The position numbers and the translations under genes were made by a program. Positions 25,359-33,205 of a DNA stretch of 45,210 bases are shown here, one piece after another. The notes under the pieces are model-generated. The model was not told where the DNA came from. It worked only from the letters and a program-made list of their open reading frames with translations, and ran no database searches. The DNA lies in contig NZ_JRJU01000034.1 in the NCBI RefSeq assembly GCF_000787375.1, forward strand, positions 1 through 45,210, read 5' to 3'. The DNA comes from Halalkalibacter okhensis (GTDB lineage Bacteria; Bacillota; Bacilli; Bacillales; Bacillaceae_D). Positions within the stretch are counted from its first letter, which is position 1, and each line of letters starts with the position of its first letter.

Positions 25359-26162
25359 ATGAAAAAAATTGGTTTTATTGGTGTAGGAAGAATGGGTCAT
25401 GAAATGGTTCGCCATCTTTTAGACAATGAATATGATGTTACAGTTTTTGACATTGAAGAAGAAAATATGGAGAAGTGTTCGAGAATAGGGGCTTCTAAAG
25501 CAAAAAGTACAGCAGAATTAGCCGAAGTTACGGATTGCTCTGTCATTATGGTGAATACAGATGAACAAGTCAACGAAGTGGTTGAAGGTTTAATAGAAGG
25601 GGCAAATAAAGATCATATTATTGTTATTGCTAGTACAGTACATCCTAACACTTGCATTGAGCTTTCTAAATTGGCTAAGGAAAAAAACGTTCATGTAGTC
25701 GACGCACCTGTGGTTTTTGGTCTTGCTGGCGCCATTGATGGAACGTTGATGTCATTAGTTGGGGGGGGACAATCGATTGTACAGACGATCGAGCCAGTTT
25801 TACAATGTTATTGTGAAAAAGTGATTCATATTGGAGAAGTTGGAAATGGTCAAGTAGCCAAAACCGTTAACAACATGCTTCATTGGTCTTTTATCGTTGC
25901 TAATTATGAAGCTTTGCAATTATCTAAAGAGTATGGAATTCATCCAGCAAAAATGAGGGAGGTCTTATTAGAATGCCCGTCCTCAAGTGGAACTTTACAA
26001 CGATGGATGAGTCATCGATTAACTTGGCCGCATAAAGATATGGATACAGTAATGACTCTAGCAAAAGAGGCTAATTTGTCTATTCCACTTCATGAAAGAA
26101 CAGATGATCTAATACGAAAAATGGATGTAAATATGACTCATGGGTTAATTATTAATGACTAA
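25359..26162 (+). CDS. 3-hydroxyisobutyrate dehydrogenase-family NAD(P)-binding enzyme
   Basis: A 267-residue beta-hydroxyacid dehydrogenase. The N-terminal Rossmann motif is GFIGVGRMG, the family's substrate loop is DAPVVFGLAGAIDGTLMSLVGG (around 115-136; usual form DAPVSGG), and the catalytic lysine is Lys168 in GQVAKTVNNML. Relatives oxidise 3-hydroxyisobutyrate or tartronate-semialdehyde-type hydroxy acids. It is shorter than the usual 290-300 residues at the C-terminus. The coding sequence contains an in-frame run of eight G at 25761-25768, a potential slippage site. It lies between tctC and an amidohydrolase-like gene, with which it overlaps by up to 8 nt in one start choice. Confidence 0.87.
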   Translation: MKKIGFIGVGRMGHEMVRHLLDNEYDVTVFDIEEENMEKCSRIGASKAKSTAELAEVTDCSVIMVNTDEQVNEVVEGLIEGANKDHIIVIASTVHPNTCIELSKLAKEKNVHVVDAPVVFGLAGAIDGTLMSLVGGGQSIVQTIEPVLQCYCEKVIHIGEVGNGQVAKTVNNMLHWSFIVANYEALQLSKEYGIHPAKMREVLLECPSSSGTLQRWMSHRLTWPHKDMDTVMTLAKEANLSIPLHERTDDLIRKMDVNMTHGLIIND

Positions 26163-26181
26163 TGAAGATGGAGGAATCAAT

Positions 26182-26865
26182 TTGAGTACTTCAGCGTTTG
26201 AGGACCATTGTTGGAAAGACCTTATTCCAAATGAAATCTTAAATATTTATAAAGCTTATCATAGAGAAACCTATGTCGGAAAAAATCCAGCGTTACTTGT
26301 TATTGATCTATATAATTTAGCTTACGAAGGAGGCGCTTATCCTGTTCACGAGCTAGTAGAAGATTATCCAAGTTCTTGTGGTATTCATGCTTGGAATGCA
26401 CTAAAACCAACTCAAGAGCTAATACAAGAAGTTAGAGAACAGGGCATAGCTGTTATTTATTCGACTCGAACTCAAGTTAAAGTGAACTCAACGTTTCGTA
26501 AAATGAGGAATGTGAAAGAAGATTCCTTTGAAATTAAGGAAGAAGTTAAACCCAAAGAGGATGATGTCATAATTTTTAAAGAAAGAGCTAGCTGTTTTTT
26601 TGGTACGCCACTAGTTTCGCGTTTAAGGAAAATGGGAGTTGACTCTTTAATTGTAGTGGGAGAGAGTACGAGTGGATGTGTCAGAGCTTCAGTGGTAGAC
26701 GCTTATTCATATGGTTTTCATACGGTAGTCGTTGAGGAATGTTGTTTTGACCGTAGTGAATTGTCTCACAAAATTAACTTGTTTGATCTTCATCACAAGT
26801 ATGCAGATGTAATGAACGTGAATGAAGTGATAAAAGGATTGAAGGAGATTAAATTAAAGCAATAG
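26182..26865 (+). CDS. Isochorismatase-fold cysteine hydrolase, paralogue of the one at 11933
   Basis: A 227-residue hydrolase nearly collinear with the product at 11933 (FEDHCWKDLIPNEILNIYKAYHRETYVG against FENHCWRDIMHEDILQIYKSYERETYVG). The triad is present: Asp in LLVIDLYNL, Lys in IFKERASCFFGT and Cys in GESTSGCVRASVVDAY. The TTG at 26182 is preferred because GGAGG lies 7 nt upstream and the product then matches its paralogue in length; the ATG at 26155 would add nine residues. Amide hydrolysis is expected. It sits between a dehydrogenase and a third isochorismatase-fold gene, and all appear co-transcribed. Confidence 0.88.
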   Translation: MSTSAFEDHCWKDLIPNEILNIYKAYHRETYVGKNPALLVIDLYNLAYEGGAYPVHELVEDYPSSCGIHAWNALKPTQELIQEVREQGIAVIYSTRTQVKVNSTFRKMRNVKEDSFEIKEEVKPKEDDVIIFKERASCFFGTPLVSRLRKMGVDSLIVVGESTSGCVRASVVDAYSYGFHTVVVEECCFDRSELSHKINLFDLHHKYADVMNVNEVIKGLKEIKLKQ

Positions 26866-26878
26866 GTAAGGTGATAGG

Positions 26879-27508
26879 ATGACAGATGGAAAGCTAAGTC
26901 CAAAACGTACAGCTTTATTATTTTTTGATATGTTAAATGGTCATGTGAAAATAGATGAAAAAAATACGAAATCGCAATATATACCAGTTATTAAAAATGC
27001 TATTAATCTTTTAGAAATGGCAAGAGGAAATGACATGATGGTCGTCTATGCTTGTGCTAATCACCGCTTTGATTATGCAACTTCTGCAAGTACGATAAGA
27101 GATACGAATAACCGTTTGCAGCAAATTGATTCGAATAAGGCGACAAGAGATAAACCTCCAATTATTGGGGGGACTTGGGGGGCAGAGGTAATAGAAGAAA
27201 TTAAGCCTGGTCCAGAAGACTATATGGTGTTTAAATATAGGTGGAATGCATTTTATCAAACATCACTTGAATTATTTTTAAAAACAAGAGGAATAGACAC
27301 CATCATTATCGCAGGAGGATCAACCGATGTTGGTGTTGCAAGTACAGCATATTCAGCAAGAGATAGAGATTACAACGTAGTTATTGCAAGTGATGCCTGT
27401 ACTTCAAAAGAACAGGATAATCACGATCAGTTTATGAGAAGAATTTTTCCTAGAATGAGTCGAGTTCGATCAACTAGAGAAATAGTAGAACTACTTACTC
27501 CTCATTAA
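26879..27508 (+). CDS. Isochorismatase-family hydrolase lacking the catalytic cysteine
   Basis: A 209-residue isochorismatase-fold protein. Asp17 (LLFFDMLNG) and Lys119 (MVFKYRWNAF) of the active site are present, but where amidases have cysteine this protein has Gly152 (GGSTDVGVASTAYSARD). True isochorismatases such as EntB and PhzD also carry glycine there and cleave a vinyl ether rather than an amide, so a non-amidase reaction is more likely. The two G6 runs near 27167-27182 could be slippage sites. It starts 13 nt after the preceding hydrolase and ends the operon at a good terminator. Next to an intact cysteine homologue, it may instead be a subunit or later step in the pathway. Confidence 0.83.
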   Translation: MTDGKLSPKRTALLFFDMLNGHVKIDEKNTKSQYIPVIKNAINLLEMARGNDMMVVYACANHRFDYATSASTIRDTNNRLQQIDSNKATRDKPPIIGGTWGAEVIEEIKPGPEDYMVFKYRWNAFYQTSLELFLKTRGIDTIIIAGGSTDVGVASTAYSARDRDYNVVIASDACTSKEQDNHDQFMRRIFPRMSRVRSTREIVELLTPH

Positions 27509-27522
27509 AATGACTTATAGAA

Positions 27523-27552
27523 GAAACTCTGTAAAATTCAGAGTTTCTTTTT
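27523..27552 (+). terminator. Terminator of the tctAB-tctC-hydrolase operon
   Basis: GAAACTCTG (27523-27531) and CAGAGTTTC (27539-27547) form a perfect 9-bp stem with a 7-nt loop, followed by TTTTTC. Confidence 0.9.
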
Positions 27553-27659
27553 CTATTTCTATGATATTAGTATATACAGTTCTTTTAATCATTCGTTTAT
27601 CAAAAAGTAAACATAAAACGATTGCTTTAGTTTTTAAGTAATTATTAGACAGAAAAAAA

Positions 27660-27735
27660 GGCCTCTTTTAACCTGAAGATTTGAAATAGTTCGAAAATAT
27701 TAATTAGGCAATTTAATAGATGAGGTCGTTTTTTA
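27660..27735. other. Long-range imperfect inverted repeat in the intergenic region
   Basis: An A-run plus GGCCTC (27660-27665) can pair with GAGGTC (27722-27727) and the T-run after it, enclosing about 56 nt. It might be a second terminator-like or attenuator structure in the 470-nt gap before the third tctC. Confidence 0.25.
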
Positions 27736-27788
27736 AATACTCATTATATAAAATTCAATTAAGCAACCAAGTTGATAAGCTACAAGAA

Positions 27789-27804
27789 ATGGAAGCGCTT
27801 ACTA
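27789..27804. promoter_or_regulatory. Candidate CcpA cre site
   Basis: ATGGAAGCGCTTACTA matches the Bacillus cre consensus WTGNAARCGNWWWCAW at 15 of 16 positions. It lies about 190 nt upstream of the tctC at 27981. Catabolite repression of this transporter would be expected if CcpA binds here. Confidence 0.5.
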
Positions 27805-27887
27805 ATCTGCTCGATAGGTGCTTCTTTTCACCTCTCTAATGAGAGGGGCAAACAGGGTATAGCATAGGACCATTTGTACCTGCTATG
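27791..27887 (+). promoter_or_regulatory. Structured leader with three hairpins before tctC
   Basis: Three consecutive hairpins can form: GAAGCGC with GTGCTTC then TTTT (27792-27828), CCTCTC-TAAT-GAGAGG (27831-27846), and ATAGC with GCTAT plus an inner AGG-CCT (27859-27886). The first, with its T-run, could act as an attenuator. No known riboswitch class is recognised. Confidence 0.35.
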
Positions 27888-27980
27888 TCTTTCGACTTGA
27901 TAGAAAGGAGGAAGGAAGTAATATAATTTTGTTTTATTTAAGATGTTTAAATATCGATTATAAGGGGTGTAAAGACTTTG

Positions 27981-29096
27981 ATGAAAATAAGGAAAAATTG
28001 GTTTCTTCTCATGTCCATTGTAATGTCTATTTCTTTATTTTTAGCAGCCTGTTCAACATCAGAAACTACTAATGAGGGATCCTCTAATTCTTCAAATACT
28101 TCGGAAGGAGAATCAGAAGCTGTTGAAGTTGAAGAAGGAGAAGATGTAGCAGCTTTCTATGAAGGGAAAAGAATTAGGTTTATCGTCCCTTATGATCCGG
28201 GCGGTGGGTATGATGAGTATGCGCGTATGTTGACTCCTTATCTAGAAAAATATACTGGGGCTAGAATTGAGATTGCTAATTTACCAGGTGCTGGCGGTAT
28301 GAGAGGGGTTAACGAATTATGGCGTTCTCCAAAAGATGGACTAACTATTGCGCATATGAATGGAAGTGCAATGGTCACAAATCAGTTAGCCGGTATGGAA
28401 GGTGCCGAATACAAAGTTGAAGAGTTTGGTTATCTTGGAAGAGTGGTTGACGACCTGCGTGTATTATCCGTGAAACCTGATGGAGATTTTGATACTGCTG
28501 ATGATCTTTTCACAACGGAAAGAAGTATTAAACTAGGTGCTACAGGACTTGGAGGAAGTACGTATGTTGATGCAGTTGTTGTTGGGGAAGCACTTGAACT
28601 AAATCAAGAAGTGTTACATGGATATGATAGTTCGAGTGTGGTTGAAACAGCGATTATTCGCGGTGATGTTGACGGAATGTGGGGCTCCTATGGAAGTGCT
28701 GTTGACCGAATTGAGGACGGAGTTGTAAAGGTCATTCTCCAAAGTGGGTTCGATCGTTCTGATGTACTTCCTGATATTCCAACAATACTAGAAATGGCAG
28801 AAAAAAATAATGCATCTGCAACATCAATTGAATTACTTGAAGTTCAGGAGTCATTAGCAGCAGTTGGTAGGCCTGTTGCTGCTCCACCAGGAGTACCGGA
28901 AGAACGTTTGGCCTTTTTAAGAGATGCGTTTGAAAAAGCGATGAATGATCCTGAATTTATTGAAAAAGCTGAATCTGCACAAAGAGACTTGAATTACGTG
29001 TCAGGTGAAGAAATGGATGAAATTCTTCAAAATGCAACAGAGATGTCTGATGAGGTAAAAGATATTTTACTAGCAGCTATTAGAGGGGAACTATAA
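27981..29096 (+). CDS. Tripartite tricarboxylate transporter substrate-binding lipoprotein (TctC/Bug family)
   Basis: A 371-residue lipoprotein receptor (lipobox FLAAC, Cys24) with a Ser/Glu-rich linker, then FYEGKRIRFIVPYDPGGGYDEYARMLTPYLEKYTGA, NLPGAGGMRGVNEL, LGATGLGGSTYVDAVVVGEAL and APPGVPEERLAFL. It is the first gene of a complete tctC-tctA-tctB set. The start can be ATG 27981 or TTG 27978, with AAGGGGTG upstream. Of the other receptors it most resembles the orphan at 10822 (both have LHGYDS), suggesting related ligands. A hairpin with a T-run between it and tctA would allow more receptor than permease to be made. Confidence 0.92.
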   Translation: MKIRKNWFLLMSIVMSISLFLAACSTSETTNEGSSNSSNTSEGESEAVEVEEGEDVAAFYEGKRIRFIVPYDPGGGYDEYARMLTPYLEKYTGARIEIANLPGAGGMRGVNELWRSPKDGLTIAHMNGSAMVTNQLAGMEGAEYKVEEFGYLGRVVDDLRVLSVKPDGDFDTADDLFTTERSIKLGATGLGGSTYVDAVVVGEALELNQEVLHGYDSSSVVETAIIRGDVDGMWGSYGSAVDRIEDGVVKVILQSGFDRSDVLPDIPTILEMAEKNNASATSIELLEVQESLAAVGRPVAAPPGVPEERLAFLRDAFEKAMNDPEFIEKAESAQRDLNYVSGEEMDEILQNATEMSDEVKDILLAAIRGEL

Positions 29097-29106
29097 CAAG
29101 TAATAT

Positions 29107-29158
29107 GCTCCGGAAGACAATAAATCTAGTAGAAATTACACTAGTCCGGAGCTTTTTT
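29107..29158 (+). terminator. Intra-operon terminator or attenuator between tctC and tctA
   Basis: GCTCCGGA (29107-29114) and TCCGGAGC (29145-29152) form a perfect 8-bp stem, with an inner CTAGT-ACTAG stem, followed by six T. Partial read-through would set the receptor to permease ratio. Confidence 0.85.
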
Positions 29159-29189
29159 ATTAAAATACCATTGTAAAGGAGTAGTCAAT

Positions 29190-30716
29190 GTGGGTTTACT
29201 TGAAGGAATCGCCAGTGGTTTTTCACAAGCTATTAGTTTTGACGTGCTTCCTTACCTAATTATAGGTGCCATATTTGGTTTAATCATTGGGGTTATTCCA
29301 GGACTAAGTGGCCATTTTGCAATGGCGATGTTAATCCCCTTTCTGTATACGATGGAACCATCAGCAGGAATTGCTTTTCTATTAGCAGCACATGCTACTG
29401 TTGCACAAGGTGGAGGACTTACCGCAATTTTGTTTAATACTCCAGGGACAGGACAAAATGCCGCGACGCTTTTAGATGGTCCTCCTATGACAAGGAAAGG
29501 GCAAGCGGGTCGAGCAGTTGGTGCTGCTATGTCTGCGTGTTTCTTAGGAGCAACATTTGGCGCTATTGCGTTGGCATTAATGATCCCAGTTTTACAAAAA
29601 GTTGTTCTTTTCTTCGGACCTGCGGAGATTTTTATGTTAGCGTTCCTTGCTCTTACATTTGTAGCGATCCTTGGTAAGGAAGATATGTCACGTAGTTTAA
29701 TAGCGGCATTTTTAGGTTTGCTGTTAGCGATGGTTGGGATGGACAACGTTACAAACCAAGCAAGATTTACTTTTGGAAGTGTTGATTTAATTGATGGTTT
29801 GAAGCTTGTTCCGGTCATTTTAGGTTTATTTGCGGTATCAGAAATGATTGATCTTTGGATTCGAGGAGGCTCGCTATCTGAAACGGGTGGAAAGACGGTC
29901 GGTGCGAAAGAAATGCAGAAACAGATCTTTAGCGGGATTGGCGAAACCTTTAAAAGGTGGTGGCTCGTTTTACGTTGTGGCTCCATTGGTGCGATTATGG
30001 GCTTAATTCCTGGTTTAGGTAGTGCACCAGCAGCATTCGTAGCATACGGTCATGCCAAACAATCATCGAAAGATCCAGATTCATTTGGTCAAGGGAATGT
30101 TGAAGGTGTCATTGGTGCAGAAGCAGCAAACGATGCAGTTGAAGGTGGAGCACTAGCTTCAACACTCGCATTTGGGATTCCGGGAAGTTCATCAATGGCT
30201 ATTTTGTTAGGCGGTTTGTTTATACTAGGCTATCAAACAGGCCCAAGTATGATAACGAATTCAGTAGATATCGTATTTTTAATGGTTATTACAATTATCC
30301 TTGGTAACTTAACAGGAACTATCTTTGGAATGTTCATGGTCAATCCATTAGCTCGAGTCACATTCTTAAGAGGATCATTGCTTGTTCCTGTCTTAGTTGT
30401 TGTCATTTTCACCGGTGCTTATGCAGCTTATAATTCTTGGTTTGATATTGGAGTTGCACTAGTATTTGGTATTTTAGGATATGCAATGAAAGAATTTGGA
30501 TGGTCCCGTGCTGCGTTGCTAATTGGCTTTGTATTAGGATTTACTGTAGAGAGAAATCTATATTTAGCATTAAATATTGGTGGACCGACATTTTTCTTAC
30601 AGCCAATTCCTTTAACGTTATTAGTAATCACAATGATCGTACTTGCTTATAATATTTGGCAGTACATGAAAGATAAAAAGAATAGAGTTGGGGGAGGTCA
30701 TAACTTTGGCGGATAA
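29190..30716 (+). CDS. Tripartite tricarboxylate transporter permease TctA
   Basis: A 508-residue large permease subunit with about 11-12 membrane segments. Family segments include GVIPGLSGHFAMAMLIPF, AQGGGLTAILFNTPGTGQNAATLLDGPPMTRKGQAGRAVGA, GLIPGLGSAPAAFVAYGHAKQ and LAFGIPGSSSMAILLGGL. The start is GTG 29190 with AAAGGAG 8 nt upstream. It is highly similar to residues 1-500 of the fusion at 22025, but here the TctB part is a separate gene that overlaps its 3' end by 11 nt. It forms the main translocation path of the carboxylate transporter. Confidence 0.93.
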   Translation: MGLLEGIASGFSQAISFDVLPYLIIGAIFGLIIGVIPGLSGHFAMAMLIPFLYTMEPSAGIAFLLAAHATVAQGGGLTAILFNTPGTGQNAATLLDGPPMTRKGQAGRAVGAAMSACFLGATFGAIALALMIPVLQKVVLFFGPAEIFMLAFLALTFVAILGKEDMSRSLIAAFLGLLLAMVGMDNVTNQARFTFGSVDLIDGLKLVPVILGLFAVSEMIDLWIRGGSLSETGGKTVGAKEMQKQIFSGIGETFKRWWLVLRCGSIGAIMGLIPGLGSAPAAFVAYGHAKQSSKDPDSFGQGNVEGVIGAEAANDAVEGGALASTLAFGIPGSSSMAILLGGLFILGYQTGPSMITNSVDIVFLMVITIILGNLTGTIFGMFMVNPLARVTFLRGSLLVPVLVVVIFTGAYAAYNSWFDIGVALVFGILGYAMKEFGWSRAALLIGFVLGFTVERNLYLALNIGGPTFFLQPIPLTLLVITMIVLAYNIWQYMKDKKNRVGGGHNFGG

Positions 30717-31257
30717 TAAAGAAGTAGCTCAAAATATGTCCAATGAAAGTGATGTTGATCCATCTCTTGTACAAAAAAATCCTGTATACGAATTAGTATT
30801 TCTATTAATTGTAGGAATAGCGGTTTTCATTGCTTTTATTTCGGCATTGGGCTATCACCCAGTTTCAGCACGTGCTCCACTAGTTGTTATGGCCCCACTT
30901 ATACTATTAATGGCGGTACACGGATTTAGATTATTTCGTGCTACCGATAAAGCGTATTTCAAAGACTTCTTTGACGGGATTATAAAAAGGAAAAACACAG
31001 AACAGGTGAAAATTCTGTTATTTGTTGGGTGGATGTTGATTTTATGTGGATTGATTTATGTGGGAGGCCACTATATTGGCTCAGCTTTGTTCATGTTTAT
31101 CCTTCTATATTTTTATGGAAAAGAGAAACTTAAAACGTCTCTATTGTTATCTATAATTGCAACGATAGTGCTTTATTGTTTATTTGAGATGGTGTTCTCG
31201 ATTGAACTGTATCGTGGGCTAATTTATAGGTACTTTATGGGATACGACGTTTTCTAA
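30706..31257 (+). CDS. Tripartite tricarboxylate transporter small membrane subunit TctB
   Basis: A 183-residue protein with a hydrophilic N-terminus of about 30 residues and four membrane helices, as in TctB. It ends IELYRGLIYRYFMGYDVF, the same ending as the TctA-TctB fusion at 22025. The TTG at 30706 is preferred because GGGGGAGG at 30690-30697 is 8 nt upstream; the TTG at 30688 precedes the site. The gene overlaps the end of tctA, indicating coupling. The ThDP enzyme gene follows after 20 nt and is probably in the same transcript. Confidence 0.88.
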   Translation: MADNKEVAQNMSNESDVDPSLVQKNPVYELVFLLIVGIAVFIAFISALGYHPVSARAPLVVMAPLILLMAVHGFRLFRATDKAYFKDFFDGIIKRKNTEQVKILLFVGWMLILCGLIYVGGHYIGSALFMFILLYFYGKEKLKTSLLLSIIATIVLYCLFEMVFSIELYRGLIYRYFMGYDVF

Positions 31258-31277
31258 TAAGTTAAGAGGTGAAGTAA

Positions 31278-33058
31278 ATGAAGTATGGTTCTGACCTAAT
31301 GGCAGAATACATTGCATCATTGAATATACCCTATATTGCCTTAAATCCTGGTGCTTCATTTAGGGGACTTCATGATTCATTGGTGAATCATCCATCTGTC
31401 GAGATGCCTCAGTTAATCGAATGTACTCATGAAGAAATATCAGTAAGTATCGCTCACGGGTACGCTAAGGCTACCGGTGAGCCGATGGCTGCTGCAATTC
31501 ATAATATTGTCGGATTGCAGCATGCTTCTATGGCGATTTTTAATGCCTGGTGTGATCGGACACCAATCATGTTATTTGGTGGTACGGGTCCAATGAAAGT
31601 GGAAAAAAGAAGACCATGGATTGATTGGATCCATACTGCTTTTGTACAGGGAAACTTGGTTCGAGACTTTGTTAAATGGGATGATCAGCCTGCCTCGCTC
31701 CATAGTTTACAAGATTCAATTTATCGTGCTTATAAACTCACTAAAACAGAGCCAGCGGGTCCGGTATATGTATGTTTCGATGCAGATTTACAAGAAGAAC
31801 CCATTCCAGTTAATGAGGAGAATAAGGATATATTATCGTTTGGTATGCCAACAAGCACTGCTGGATTCGTACAAGCTGAGGCACCAGCCCCTTCAACAGA
31901 AATGATTGACCTTATTGCTGAAGCAATTAAATCAGCGAGCTGGCCAGTTATCATAGCTGATTTAACTGGTCGTTCAGCTTACGCATTTGAACTGTTATCC
32001 AAACTATCTAAAGAGTGGGCTATTCCGGTGATTGACCGGGGAAGTCGCTTAAACATACCAACTGATCATCCAATGAATCTTTCTTATGATACACAAAAGG
32101 TTCTTGCTCAGGCTGATGTTGTTATTGCATTAGATGTAATGGACTTGTTTGGAGTTACATCAAAGATAAATCGTGTTCAAAGAACTACAGAATCTATTCT
32201 CAAGTCAAATGCTAGAGTGTTTTCAATATCTTTAAATGATTATCTTGTTCGTTCTTGGTCAAATGATTTTCAAAAAATGTTCCCAACTGAAGCTAACATT
32301 TTAGCTGACTCAGCTAGTGCTTTAAAAATGTTAATAAGTCGTTTAGGACATAGTAATGTCGAATCTCCATCGTACTCCAAATATATTGAATTAAGGTATA
32401 TAGAAGTCTCTCACTGGCATAAAAGATTAAGAGACAATTGGATGACACGTGCACGAAAAGAGGAAACTCTTAAGCCGATTACCCCCCCGGACTAGCCAGT
32501 AAATTATGGAAGGTCATTAAGGATGAAGATTTTGTGGTTGCCAATGGGCATTTACAAGGCTGGACTCATCGTATCTTTTCTCTGGATCAACCAAGGCAAC
32601 ATCTTGGTAGAAGCGGTGGAGGGGGCTTAGGTTATGGGATTGGTGCTACGATAGGTGCTTGTCTAGCTTTCCGAAATGAAGAAAAATTAATTGTTAATAT
32701 ACAGTCTGATGGAGACCTTTTGTTTACTCCAGGCGGGCTTTGGACACTAGCCCATTATAAACTACCAGCATTAATAATAATGAATAACAATCGGTCCTAT
32801 TATAATTCTGAGGAGCACCAAGCTAGTATTGCCCGATTTAGAAACCGTAACGTTGAAATAGGAGTAACTGGAACTAAATTAGAGGATCCATTTGTTGATT
32901 TTGCCACTCTGGCCAAGTCAATGGGTGTAGAAGCGGTCGGGCCTCTTGAGAATCCTTACGAGATAGACGTAGCTTTAAAAAAAGCGATCACCTATATAAA
33001 AACAGAGAAAAAGCCATTTCTACTTGATATAGTCACGGAAAAAATGAGTTATAAGTAA
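31278..33058 (+). pseudogene. Thiamine-diphosphate-dependent enzyme (benzoylformate decarboxylase/acetolactate synthase family), frameshifted
   Basis: Two reading frames together encode one ThDP enzyme of 593 residues. The first (31278-32495, 405 codons) holds the N-terminal domain with the cofactor-activating Glu52 in THEEISVSIAHGYAKATG and the central domain. The second, open from 32489 to 33058, holds the ThDP-binding domain: SDGD (about 477-480, a GDG variant) and NNN about 24 residues later (LIIMNNNRSYYN). The break is at a run of seven C (32482-32488); adding one C restores a continuous frame reading TPPGLASKLWKV. The gene is therefore either a true frameshift mutant, a phase-variable gene now off, or a sequencing error. 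The enzyme would decarboxylate or ligate a 2-oxo acid. It follows tctB by 20 nt. Confidence 0.85.
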
Positions 33059-33205
33059 TAAATGAAAAATAGTTATGAATCGTAATCTAGCATTTTCAGT
33101 ACGAAATTATTAATCAAACAATTGAATATGTAATGTTTTTTTAAAATAAAAATAGAGTTACCATAACAATAGAAAGAATATTTTAAAAATGGAGGTATGT
33201 TCTAT

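Noticed and set aside
29252-29986. 244-codon open frame on the minus strand opposite tctA
   Set aside because: It is the antisense of a clear TctA coding sequence, has a Lys/Pro/Ala-rich composition typical of shadow frames and no ribosome binding site.
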